From contig NW_020653200.1 of the NCBI RefSeq assembly GCF_003589595.1, forward strand, positions 3,177,507-3,241,506: a DNA stretch of 64,000 nt, in the 5' to 3' direction. Of this stretch, positions 1 through 11,129 are shown piece by piece; position 1 is the stretch's first letter, and every line of letters begins with the position of its first letter. The notes under the pieces were generated by a model, which had not been told where the DNA came from, did not search any database, and saw only the letters and a program-made list of their open reading frames with translations. This DNA comes from Hyposmocoma kahamanoa. Its lineage: Eukaryota > Arthropoda > Insecta > Lepidoptera > Cosmopterigidae. The position numbers and the translations under genes are program-made.

Positions 1-72
1 ATCTGCTACAACTCCTATACCTCATAACGGCGAATCAGTCGCCATCATATTGATTGTGCAGGGACACAAATG

Positions 73-438
73 CTACTTGGACGCTGATGAACTCGTAACG
101 TGTAAACCAAAATTTAAGTGGACCCCTATATGTTCTAACTCGCATGAGCGTACTCGTATAGTGAAAACCAGGCTTAAACATGTCATTATATTATTATTAC
201 CTAACGTAGAAGCGTAGCGAAAAGCGATATGTCGAATGAAACAGCTGAGGTCAGAGTCCTGCCTTTGCTTTATGTCCAGATCAATGCCATACTGCATGTG
301 CGTCTCTCGCAGTGGGATACTTGGCGTCAAAAATCTTCTGATATTGTCGTAATCACGTACACGATCTATAGACATGACATAGTCGTAAACCTTGTACTTT
401 AAACTACTTAGGCTGCCACTGACGAACTACTTGCACGA
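73..438 (-). CDS. Orphan open frame, possible exon or pseudogene fragment
   Basis: The frame is open from a TAG near 440 down to 73, with an ATG at 375. The middle segment (LDIKQRQDSDLSCFIRHIAF) faintly recalls the DNA primase large-subunit segment preceding its Fe-S domain (pattern K.R..D.LS.FI.R.A). A TTAG|GTAATA donor occurs near 203. Evidence is thin. It could be a first or internal exon of a gene continuing left of the window, or a decayed fragment. Confidence 0.2.
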
Positions 439-749
439 AGTCGATATGTACAACTGTCTGCAGTCGACATTTATTTGGGAGCTCAGTGTGTTTGTTGATG
501 TAGAAATGGAAGATGTTACTTATACTTTGTAACTGTATTCAGTTCATTTTGACTTTACTTTTTATTAAGGAAATAAACATATCACTATCGAAATCCTCAA
601 TTTTAATTTGTCAACAAATTCACGTATACACTCTGCGGTGGAATTTCCCATCAAAAATTTAAACAAAGGTACCATTATACCAACAAAAACTTTTAGAATT
701 GTGCAGAAAAAAATGGAAGAAATAGCCGTGGTAGCATAAGCAGAGGCCG

Positions 750-1062
750 TGGGGTCGAATCAGGGTAGGTACGCTCTGAGTTGCTCGGAAAGCTCATGGT
801 AAATTTAATTTGAAATTTACCATGAGCTTTTCGGTGAAGGAAAACATCACAGACATGTATATATGTATATACTAGATATACGTCTGTCGAAAACATGATG
901 AAATCTGCACGTCGTAGAATATTTACAACCCTCTGACGTTGTGTGAAGCCCCCAACCCGCATTGACCTAAACCCTAAGGACCTAAACGACTAAAGCCTAA
1001 ACCCTCGCCAGAGAGGAGACCCGTGCTCAGCAGTGAGACGTATAAATGGGTTAATGATGTTT
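750..1062 (+). repeat. Non-LTR retrotransposon 3' tail
   Basis: The segment gtgtgaagcccccaacccgc ... gagaggagacccgtgctcag ... tgagacgtataaatgggtta followed by atgatg is the 3' end typical of abundant lepidopteran LINEs. A related copy lies at 26940-27105. It contains the palindrome 789-830. Confidence 0.6.
789..830. repeat. Perfect 18-bp inverted repeat
   Basis: aaagctcatggtaaattt, spacer aatttg, then the exact complement, within the LINE tail. Only the right arm is present in the related tail at 26940. Confidence 0.9.
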
Positions 1063-2544
1063 AGAATTGAGCAAATGGTATAAATCTGTCAAGAAAAATT
1101 TGATCAATCTTGTTTTTGTTTTCCAAGTAATCGTTACCTTTTGCCGTTATTACAAAAGATCTGCTGAAGTTCAAGTTATTTCAGACTCTAAAAAAGCAAA
1201 TATCATCTGCTATTTTTGATTCACGAATTATGGTCCACCACGACTGCAGCCGACGTCTGCAGTTAAACTCTTGACTGCATGCAGTCGACGTCTCAAGCGC
1301 ATTAACTGCAGGCGTGGAATCCATTTGTTGGCAGCCTTACAGCAACTATTACTCAACAATCTTAACGATTAGACTTTAGATTTAGATTAGATTAGATTCT
1401 TACGAAATGCCAGAAGTACGTAAATATCAGGGCAGGCTATGGCGACACGCCTCCATGCTGTATCGGGAATTGTGTGCCCTCCTGCTCCTAAAGCGGCATC
1501 AGTTCGGCCAGGAATAGACTCTTCGCGACAAATCAACTGCAAAATACGTAATTATTTTTTTACAAAAATTTATAATTAAGGCACACACGAATAGTTAGGG
1601 GTATGCTGATATGCTCAAACAAGGCTTACAAGACTTAAGCTCTCAAAAAACCCGGTAATATTGAGGTATAAATCGACGTCAGCGAAGATAAGCCCCTTCT
1701 TTGCAAAATCACCATTTGATATCGTCGTCACAATCACAGTTGACCAAAAATTTGAGAGAATAATATTTACTATATTCTTACTTTGCGGTTGTCGAAATAA
1801 TACTTCAGGTACAGCCACTTATTGGACCAATATTCAAGTTCGTTATTTTATATGAAATATTGGTATGTACAAAGTGTGCAAGTGCTGCCTGCTGCTGATT
1901 AGAACTTGCATGACTATAAAGCGGGGATTTATTAGGATTTGTTCAATTTATTTCTTGTAATTTTCGAGCTCATACGTTTTATTGATAAGTTATGATTTTA
2001 TTGTTTCGTTTTGGAGCAAAATTATTGCTTTACCTGCGTTATCCCTTCAATAATTGAATTAATTAAGTATTTATTACATTTAACGATACCAATTCATTAA
2101 TTATTAATATTAACAATTAATCAATGGTACCAAACAAAGCCCGCAGTTCGTGTTCATGTTGTAGTAAAACCTAGTATTTATTTTTTGACAATATTTCAAT
2201 GTAGATTTGGTTTAGTTTATTGCGACAAGCGTTTTCATTTTGATTGTTTTCTTGATTTTTTGAAATAAAACCGCAACTGCGTGAGGTAGGTAGGTTTTTA
2301 CAGTAGGTACCCAAATTTTTCGGGGGCGAGCCGCAATAAAAAATTAAAATATTTTACTCTTACTAATGTTTTATTTCGCATGATAACTATCATTTGACAC
2401 CTTTTACCTGTTAACAATTTCGTGTCTTCCGTACTATCTATGATTAACTGAGTAACTAAAATCCCAGTACAGACCTTAGTTTCAATAAGGTAAGTGCATT
2501 TTGGGTGTGTACCTGTAATCTAAAATGTGCCTTCTTCATTACAG

Positions 2545-2693
2545 GCAAAAGCGATATGAGCGCACCACCGGTGGTATCAGCTAGATATGCGTATTCCAGT
2601 GCAAGCACACGCAAATTCCGCAGTTCACCCAAGCTTCTGAGAAAACATTGTCTTGTTTCAGGTCGCGGAATGTACTGCCCCGATCCTGAGTAA
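2545..2693 (+). CDS. Possible 3'-terminal exon, unknown product
   Basis: After a CTTCTTCATTACAG acceptor an open frame reads GKSDMSAPPVVSARYAYSSA... and ends CPDPE at TAA (2691-2693). A second acceptor-like TTGTTTCAG lies inside at about 2660. A plus-strand AATAAA near 3061-3066 could end the transcript. No upstream exon was found and the peptide is not recognised. It may be a terminal exon of a gene to the left or a chance ORF. Confidence 0.25.
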
Positions 2694-3081
2694 CAAGTAA
2701 ATGATCAATTATAGTGAATTATAACTGCTGGAAGCTATGTTAACTGAGCGGGTTGTGTGGCTGGAAACAAAAAAGAGGGACGTTATAAGAATGAAACATG
2801 TCATTTCCACATCGACAATCGTCAAATCATATCATACTTAAGACATTTATATGTTTAAAATTACCGAAAAAGAACCTATAAATAGAAGTGTAAAAGATCA
2901 CATCGTATTATTCATCAGTATTAGTCTACGCCGTATTGTTATTTGGTGAAATCCATAACATTGATAAATTCATATATTGTGGCAGCATCGCCGAGACCGC
3001 TGCTTAAAATGAACTTGCTAAGAATACTAGATTTGTTCCTGAGTGTTTAAATTAGACGCCAAATAAATTCAGAAAAATCGC

Positions 3082-3087
3082 TTTATT
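3082..3087 (-). terminator. Poly(A) signal of the FSIP1-like gene
   Basis: AATAAA on the minus strand about 120 bases past the stop. A plus-strand AATAAA sits about 20 bases away near 3061-3066, so two convergent transcripts may end here. Confidence 0.45.
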
Positions 3088-3206
3088 ACATTACGAAAAA
3101 TAAATATAGTAGGAATAAGTATAGGAATGCTGAACAGTACAATACATTTTACGTCATTCAGTTTCTTGTGAAACCTTCTTAGAATTGTTACTTTTAGCAG
3201 CACTAT

Positions 3207-4000
3207 TTAGATACTTTCTGTTGCTTGGATATTAGTGTCACTGTCTGTATTTTCTGTATTGTGAGCTGTGGGTAATATCATCGTAGCAGTAGTGTTATCA
3301 ATCTTCCGGTACTGAAAGTTTGGTAAATTTTTCTTTGCTTCGTCGATGGTTTCGCGGAGTGTAGTAGCTGGAATTTTCGATGCTACTTGTGCTTCTTCTT
3401 CGCATTCCTGTACGAGTTTTTTCATGATGTGCTCATCTAAGGGGCAAATCTTGTGCGAACCTTTGTCATGGTGATGTTTTAATTCATTATTAATACGAAG
3501 AAGTCTTTCCTTGTTTGAATGTGTTCGCCAAGGTCGCTTGGGGTCAGTTTCTGTTGATAATGTTCTTTCATTATATATTTTTTTGGCCCTGTGAACAATG
3601 TCAACTTTAATTAAAATAAGTTTATAACAGTATACGTCGTATACGTAATGAAAATAGCAGTTTTCTTACATTAAGGAATAAATTACCTACACGTTACAAG
3701 TTCGTAATATTGTATACGTCGTGATCTCACAGTAATTATGCCTTACCTTTTGTAGTCTTTAAGAACCTGTTTTAGTTTCCTTTCATTCTCATCGAGCAAA
3801 CTCTTATCTACTCTGTATGGATTTTCCAAAACTTCATCACTAAAAGATTTTGTCTCTTTTTCTTCCTGCTCTATTTCTTTATCGAATTTTTCATGAAAAT
3901 CTTTAATCAATCCCAAACATCGTTCGGAGAGCTTTATATCTGGCACTTCCAATCCTTTGACTAACTTAGCTATTTTTGTTTTCTCATCATCAGTAGACAT
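3207..4000 (-). CDS. Two-exon acidic coiled-coil protein, FSIP1-like
   Basis: Exon 1 is 3747-4000 (ATG at 4000, donor AG|GTAAGG). Exon 2 is 3207-3588 (acceptor TTCACAG, stop TAA at 3207-3209). Together they make 211 codons with matching phase 2. The protein is highly charged and mostly helical: an acidic EIEQEEKETKSF region, then LLDENERKLKQVLKDYKR, a basic RTHSNKERLLRINNELKHHH segment and LDEHIMKKLVQECEEEAQ. The order of these short motifs recalls the C-terminal half of fibrous sheath-interacting protein 1 (sperm tail/axoneme associated). That is my recollection of the family, not a search. A minus-strand AATAAA at 3082-3087 lies about 120 bases after the stop. Gene structure is well supported; identity is tentative. 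Confidence 0.7.
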
Positions 4001-4240
4001 CTTTGTATAATTCAGACTCGTTAGATATTAAGTTTGTAACCATGGCATTATCAAGTCGTTGCCCTGGTAACGTCTCAAAGATACTCGAACCCACCAATAA
4101 CAATATTGATATCGTTGTATTATAGCAATACCCAGTAAGATTTGTTTACAAGTATAATATAATTGGCAATACCTATATTTGAGCACTGAGCATATAACCC
4201 TTAGACTATGGAAACCAATGAAATTATACTCGTAAACAAT

Positions 4241-4490
4241 AGATGCGCAATCTGCGCCTTAAAGACTATCCACACACATCATCAGGGCCGTGCCCGGGAC
4301 GTGGACGGGGCGTGCTAGTTTGTATGAACTACGGGCCCGTCCCGGCGTCGGCCCGGACATGGACATGTGTGAACGAGTTTATACAAAATATACGTAACGA
4401 TATTTTTTTCAAGTCCCTGACGGAGCACGGCCCGTCTACGTCTCGGGCACAACTCGGATATGTGTGGATAGCCCTTAAAGCAGCCCCACG
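4241..4490. mobile_element. GC-rich inverted-repeat element
   Basis: Left arm (gccttaaagactatccacac, then ggccgtgcccgggacgtgga) is repeated in inverted, diverged form at the right (4425-4490). The centre again contains an inverted pair around gtttgtatgaact/gtgtgaacgagtttataca. MITE-like, immediately upstream of the FSIP1-like gene. The long plus-strand ORF here is a composition artefact. Confidence 0.55.
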
Positions 4491-4499
4491 GCACTGTTG

Positions 4500-7390
4500 T
4501 CCACTAGAGGTGGGTGATAAATAACGTCACGATGATCCGCCGTCAAGTAGTATTACCGAGACTCGTTCCGAAGGAACGACGTTCCAAAGTCACATAGGTG
4601 TTCCTCCGTTCCAATAGCTATCCCCGTCACTCACATCACGACATACGTATTTGATACAATGCGCGATCTCCGTTCCGTGGTGACTGAGCGCGCCACTCGT
4701 TGTAGTTCTCTTCAAATCAAATCATATTTTTGTATATTTGTTTTATTATAGGAAGAGTTGGTATTTTATATTTATGTATAATCTAGTTTGTGTATTCTAC
4801 TAGAAATATAATTACATTACACTTTATTGCTATTTTTAACAATCCAATGACTCGCATTGAATAAGTAACAAACAAAATTACATTAAATACAAAATCAACT
4901 TTTTGAATGGAATTGAAACTTATTGCAAAGGGAGTAAAAACTTAGATCATTGTATTAAAAAACGGCTATAAGTATTAGAAAGAAGCCGCTGGCTAAAACC
5001 GTATGTCATGATGTAAGTTATAGGCGTGACAAGGTCACGGAAGTAACAGTCGCGACAAACTCACGATGATTTATCACTGTGATTTTTTTGGAACCGGAAC
5101 GGCGGTCACGGCGATAGAAATGTAGCGCTATTCCACATGTCTAAGTATTAAATAGAAACAGAAACTTTGTCGGAAGACAGTATTTTTATCACCTTTATCC
5201 AATAAATAAAAATTACTAGAAAAGCAATGAATTAGAAAGTTATCTCTTCATATTTTAAAAGAACTATGAATTCCAGACGTAGACCCTCACGTTCATACAT
5301 TTTCATGTATATTTCATTCACTCGTTCATTCCATTTCTGATTACTATCTATCTCCACTGTCTCTTTCCACCAGTAAGGCTACAAGAAATTAGGGAAAATT
5401 AAAGAAATATAGAATCTGAAAGAGATATAATTTAACTAATTAAAATGCTAGCTACAAGCATTATAGCGTTTATTACATTTTACACAACATTTTTAACTAC
5501 CGTCTTGAAAAATTACATAGAAATCACTTACGAGGTTATTCACTGTAAGACGACGATATATACCATTTCACAAATTAAAAATTGATTTATTATTTATGAA
5601 ATTGAACATATACATTAAATCAAATTCTTAGGTTTTCGGGAAGTGCCGAAGCATTCCAAAGGCTGACGAGGCATTTTGTAAGCTGCCGGCTCGGATCCCT
5701 AAGCTTACCGCTGCTTTGTTTTCGTGGCCATGACCATTGTCATTGATATTTCAGCTATAATGTTATTACACTAAGGTATATTACTATTAGTCGCCTAAAA
5801 ATCACCTGCTGTTCCGTCCCGTTAGTGGGCGCAGAGTCTTTCTAATACTTTAATTAAACAAGTAATGGTTTAATGCACTAACCCTTAATATAGCTGTAGT
5901 TTACAAGGATGGGGTTCTCATTGGGTAGAACAAACCGCCATAGGAAAAGATATTTGAGCGTTTGTGCATTGAAGCATGCGAGTTGTTGAATCAATCTTAC
6001 TCCCTCTAGTCTCTTACAACACATATTTTCAAAAGATACTAATTGCAACCGGTCCTGAAAACTGTGTCACCATTTTAAATGTCATCATCTTAAATACTAC
6101 TTACAGATATCATTTCCATTATTCATAAGTATTTGAAGGGTAATTTTAATAGAAAGGGATAGATCTGTTGTTTTCTCTGATGGAAAGAAGCAACGAAGCT
6201 GGATACCTACGTTATATATACGTAGATTTTCATTTTTGTTGAAAATTACAATTATGAGGTACAACTTCTTAACATTTTTAAGAGTTCAAAGCAGTCTTAA
6301 AAAGCAAAAGTTTGTATAATATATTTATATATTTGTATAATCTCTAGCCGCGTGTATTGAGAATATATTTAATGGAAAGAGTTTATTATTTTTCATTCAT
6401 ACTTAACTTAATATAAACAATTTTGAGATGTCTACTTAATGAAATATAAATTTATAAAATGATTTTTACTTACCTTCAAATACAAAAAGTTAGCTTCATA
6501 TGAAATTGCATTCATATTTTTATACCTATTAATTTGTAACGATTTATGATAATTTGTGATGATTCAATAAAAAGATTTATCAAGATTGTTTACATTTCAT
6601 TAAGTACCGAAACAAATGGACTATAATTACTCAAGAGAAGATCACCACATTTGTAAACAACTAACAAAATTCATTATAGATATCCACATTGTCATACCTT
6701 AAGATATTAAGTAAGATTCGAAAAAACTCTTCTCTTTTAAATTTGTCCAAGTAGCCAATTCGTACTATCTGATCGGATATAATGAGTCGGTCGACTTGAT
6801 CTTGTTTAATTTCCATTTTCTGTAATTAGTGCGTCGATATTATTCAACTAGTGAAACTTGTTTGTTAAAAAATGTGGTGCTATGTACAACGACATGAAAA
6901 TCTATAATACCCACATCAATCTGCTGGGACATCATTTATCAAAAGCACACACTACTAATATTCAATTAATTTGAAACAAAAGTTGCTCATCTTGAGGTAT
7001 AGAATTAACTTCTGGAGTTTTGACGCCAACTCCGTAGACGATTTGTATTTTCGCACTTTTACAATCTTGTAAACATTTTTCCGCTATTTTTAGCGGGAAA
7101 GTCATTCTTATATCTTTATTTATTAAAATAATATCTAAAGAAATGTTGTATTATTATATTTTATTTCGTTCCAGCTGAGTAACACATTGAACTCTGAAAC
7201 TCTGGTGTTTAAGTGTGCCTACAGTACAGATATGCTCGCTTTTTTAACGATCGACACGTGTAATCAAACAAAACGAGTAAATGTGATAGCAACAGATGAT
7301 TGTAAAGAGTAAATGTGTTTTTTGTAGAGCGCCATAGTGGATAGTTTTGTAGATCCATAAATCCACAAGTGATGTCTACCAAATTTGTTC
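4500..7390. other. Intergenic, no gene seen
   Basis: AT-rich. Small GC islands at 4540-4720 and 5040-5140 carry palindromic gttccgaaggaac and gtcacgg motifs and may be one diverged inverted-repeat element. The remainder lacks coding signals or recognisable repeats. Confidence 0.4.
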
Positions 7391-7394
7391 CATT

Positions 7395-7690
7395 TTACAC
7401 GATTTGTCCATCGCTAATAGACGACAGTAACAATCGATAAAATCGAGCCAATTTCTGGACACAAATTGAACGTCAAAACACCGCGTCGAGCGGGTATTAT
7501 CGGTCGTTACTGTATAACGACCGATAATACCCGCAACCTTGACCAGGTCCCCGCCACCTTCCATCTGGTCGTCATCCACGTTGCGCGTGATACGTCCACG
7601 CTGCGTTTTCGGGACGCGGTCGCCGTTCAAAAAATTTTCGGTCCCATCGGTCATATTTGTTCTACAAGCAATGCCTCGCCCACAGCGTTG
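7395..7690 (-). pseudogene. LINE ORF2 3'-end remnant
   Basis: Pieces of minus-strand reading in different frames (DGTENF, RPGKRSV-like, DDQMEGGGDLVKVAG) match the 'GRPPTRWTDDLVKVAG' C-terminal region seen in many lepidopteran LINE ORF2 proteins. Frameshifted and interrupted by the hairpin at 7490-7534. Confidence 0.55.
7490..7534. repeat. Perfect 20-bp inverted repeat
   Basis: gcgggtattatcggtcgtta, 5-base spacer, then its exact complement. Located where the LINE remnant should continue after KVAG. Confidence 0.9.
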
Positions 7691-8029
7691 AAGTTTAACA
7701 ATTATTAATCTTAAAATTAGTGTTTATTTTTAATTATAACCTTTAGGGTAGCGGACATGGATATAGCGAATTCTTTTATATACAGTTTGGGTGGTATCTT
7801 AGTAGCAGTATTAGTTCTCCAAAGGTAACTGCCGTGACGAGTTGACATTCTCAGATTCGGATATTGACATGTGAAAAGGATCTGTTCGCAATGAAGATCG
7901 CCGATGAAATAACGCTGCACATCGTGTATTGACCAATATCGCGTGTGCAAGCTTCTGCAAATACAGCCAATGAAGAGTATGTAACAGTCATAATCTTCCC
8001 AAGTACTTATTACAAGTTTAGCATTGGTT

Positions 8030-8125
8030 TTTATAATTATTAATAGAAAGATTGAACACTTATTGTTATACTGGTCGAGTCAGCATGTCGACGAAATTCT
8101 TCTGTGTCGTTATAGATCTGGGTAT
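8030..8125. repeat. Possible tail fragment of SINE family B
   Basis: aattattaatagaaagattg followed by aacactt matches the 3' tail of the copies at 19796 and 21585. The remainder has diverged. Confidence 0.3.
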
Positions 8126-8681
8126 TGATTTTTTCAACTTTTAACCCTGCACGCGACACCTATTGTCTCACTCAGCTTAGTTGGCAGAGAAACACTACCG
8201 TATAAATCCAAGATCAAATATGTTAACAAACGAATGTCATTGTGAAAGTGACATTTCAGGGTTATGAAACATTTTAAAAAAATATGAGGTATAATTTAAC
8301 TTTTTATTGACATGATAAAAATGAAAAGCACCGACATAAACGAAATATATTTTATTTCTATAATTCGTTACACTGAAGGTTAATAAACCTCATCAACACA
8401 TCAATGTGTATAATAATACACATTGAATTTTTTTTAGGTATAGTGGTCGCAGTCCTGTCAGGGCAAAATAATTTTTCTTTGTGTTCGATCTTTGTATTAG
8501 TAATTAGAACAAACTAGTGGAAAAATATATGAATCTCAAAGAGGTAAAATATCGTGAATACCAAAAAAAATCAACAATTGTTGAGTATACTTGATTTGAT
8601 ATACAAGTTCAGACAAAATCATTTTTTGAGATATCATAAAAAACCATAACCCAGTTTTAGAATATTGAAATTGTTAAATGA

Positions 8682-8804
8682 TAGGAAATGAAACTATTTT
8701 TCCGGATATAAATCGCGTATATTTGTTTTTTCATATAAACCAACCCTTTACAGGTCTCGCGGTCGCGGTTGACTCAACCGAGTCAAAAATAGTTTCATTT
8801 CCTA
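8682..8804. mobile_element. Short copy of the TAGGAAATGAAAC MITE
   Basis: Has both termini (taggaaatgaaactattttt and its inverted copy) and the shared ggatataaa..cgtatatttgttttttca stretch of the 18208-18640 element. Most of the interior is deleted. Confidence 0.65.
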
Positions 8805-9024
8805 TGTGTAACAATAGCGAAAACCTTAGAACTCGATATTACTTAATGATATTTCAACTATGCATCGTTAGGGTAAGTTCCGATAAGTTGAATACGTCAA
8901 CTAATTTTAACTGTTTTTAAAAGATAATTTTGTGCTCTATCCTATTCAATTGAAAACATATATTTGACCATTTATCACTTAGCCGCCTTTTAGATAGTGG
9001 ACGGCAGAACTGAGCTACCTATTC

Positions 9025-9282
9025 CTATGTCCCCATTCCCACAATATACACTAAAGCTCGATCGATTGGCCTAAAATGATTTACAACCGACCGTAACACA
9101 TCGTCGTCAGGCAGGATACCATCGGCGCTTTCGACATAATGTAGCCAAATGTAAGGATCTTTGGTCCAGTCGCTTACGTCCAGAGGTTCCTTACTGGGTT
9201 GGTATTCGCGGGGCCAAAGCAACCATTTCACTGTTTCTAGATCTCCGATAAAGCGAATACACTTGCACTCAAATTCTGAAAT
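9025..9282 (-). CDS. Orphan 3'-terminal exon-like sequence, unknown product
   Basis: Begins after a GCTATTTCAG acceptor, reads FECKCIRFIGDLETVKWLLW, continues through DVSDWTKDPYIWLHYVESAD and ILPDDDVLRSVVNHFRPIDRA, and ends GMGT-TAG. The even composition, Trp content and splice acceptor make it look like genuine protein coding. I do not recognise the family, and found no partner exon upstream before 15 kb. It may be the last exon of a gene with a long intron or a processed relic. Confidence 0.35.
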   Translation of the reverse strand: MSEFECKCIRFIGDLETVKWLLWPREYQPSKEPLDVSDWTKDPYIWLHYVESADGILPDDDVLRSVVNHFRPIDRALVYIVGMGT

Positions 9283-9333
9283 AGCATAAAATTGTATTCT
9301 TAGTACTTTTATTACCTTACCTTATTTTAGGCA

Positions 9334-9460
9334 GCGATGCAAGCGTGCGACTGCATCGGTGCAATCGCCTATAAATCGCTAGTGTAGATGCAATCGCGCG
9401 TTTCAGGAACGTGTGTTTGCATCGCAGCTAAAAGGTGTGTAATCACTCTAAAACCTACTG
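9334..9460. repeat. GATGCAA/TCGC repeat copy A
   Basis: Contains gcgatgcaagcgtgcgactg and gcaatcgcctataaatcgc followed by a gtgtgtaatcactctaaa end, shared with 34610-34880. Probably a short non-autonomous DNA element rich in alternating gatgca/tgcatc palindromes. Confidence 0.5.
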
Positions 9461-10079
9461 TATAAGTTTATTATATAAAAAGTCTCTAATCACTGTAAAA
9501 TGATGCTAAAATACGCCAGAAGACAAATGGAGGAACTGGTTGTTCGTCACCGTGTCAAATAATAATTGTCGAACGAATCTATCTGGGGAACACTCTTGCA
9601 AAGACTAAAACTGCCATGCGGATTATCATACAAGGTAAAAAAATCTATGCTACATGATCACACAATTGTTGTGATTTGTGAATAACATTACCTAAGGCCT
9701 TTTTCATTTCAATAACAAAATAATCAGAATCTCAAAACAGAAAGATTTTACAAATTATAAATACAACAAAATTAAGTATATTTTTACTTTATCAAGTAAA
9801 CAATAAAATGATTGCTTTTTGACTTTGACACTAGATTTTGACAGACATTAGGTTACAGTTTAAATCTTAGACTATGGAAACAGACAGTTTTTCCCTTACA
9901 GAATGGAAAAAAATAATAGTCTAAGGTATTTCCATCCTCTAAGATGGAAACCAATAATACATAAAGAGCCATAGAATGGATGCGAGCATAATTCTCTTTG
10001 ATGCGAGCATAGATATCGAGTATACAGATTATGAGAGTATATTATACTCCTTTTTTTACCATCCTTATGGGTGTAAGGT

Positions 10080-10690
10080 CAATGGTGTAAGATAATTAAG
10101 AACGATGCGAAAGTGAAACTGGAGAAGAAAAGGGTAATGTGAAAGAATGGCGTCAAAAGAACCTAGCCGACAACTTCACGGATAAATAGAAATTATCCTA
10201 AAAACGTGCACGAAAAGAAAGGGGAATTTTCGCAAAACATGAGAATACGCTTGATAACGGATGAAAGTCATAACTTGGTGATGGTGACGAACGAGAAGAG
10301 TATTCAAAGGCGATGGGAGGATTATTTTGAGGGTCCATTTCTAAGTAACGATAACACCATGCCTCTAGTAGTTGCCACAAATGTTTATTTTGACGAGTCA
10401 ATCCAGAATACATATAACAATGAGAAAGGAATGTATGATATTGTAAAAGCGACGCATGGCAAAAGAGACATGTTAGAGTCAACGTGAACGACGACATTGG
10501 AGGAGCTCGGTCGCGTCACGGTCTCAGATTACATCAAGAATGTTCTTGAAAAGACTGGAGTGCATTGTGAGAAAAATAAGAGGGTTACTATAAAAAAAAT
10601 TGATGACTGTAGTGAGACAAGAGTGCTTAGTCGGAATCGTGCAACGTGGCGATCGATACTCGATGGTCTTTTCCTACCCCATTAATGGCG
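10080..10690 (+). pseudogene. RTE-like LINE relic with internal deletion
   Basis: The plus-strand frame reads NMRIRLITDESHNLVMVTNE and KSIQRRWEDYFEGPF, the pre-RT segment typical of RTE-type ORFs ('..G.v......I..RW.EYF..L'). It then jumps to an ORF C-terminal RNRATWRSILDG segment. The RT catalytic core is missing, and stop codons separate the pieces. Confidence 0.55.
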
Positions 10691-10894
10691 TGAATATATT
10701 AGCGACTTCGAATGCTACTAATACTAATCATTCGAATGGGCAAATCATTTGCCTAGGTCGAATCCAAGCACAAACATTCGACATTATTATGTCGAAACTA
10801 CTCGGAATTTCACCACGTCCAAAACAAAATATTCCGTCACATTTACGGTATATACCATAATGTCAGAGAGGGCTAGGCAGAAATGCTCTATGGA

Positions 10895-11125
10895 CTCTAT
10901 GGATCAGTAATCGCCTGTCCATAACAGTTGCAGTGCCACTCTGAGCTTTAAATCGCAAAGATCTGAGGGCACTGCCACTGCGTCCATCACCCTGAGACAT
11001 AAATTCACAAGTCCCATGCGCCTGTAATTCCATCAGCACTTTTACCCTTCAAAACTGGACAGTAATGCTCAAATTACTGCTTGGCGGCAGAAATAGGTAA
11101 GGTACTGTACTACCCCACGTGGCAG
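10895..11125 (-). repeat. MGLVNL repeat, copy 1
   Basis: Minus-strand copy of an unclassified lepidopteran repeat. Shared blocks: tgccgccaagcagtaat, aaattacaggcacatggga, gtctcagggtga, cagatctttgcgatttaaag, ggcactgcaactgttatgga. Lacks both ends. Confidence 0.7.
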
Positions 11126-11129
11126 TGCC

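Noticed and set aside
4243..4524. 93-codon plus-strand ORF
   Set aside because: Lies in a GC-rich inverted-repeat element and is explained by its composition.
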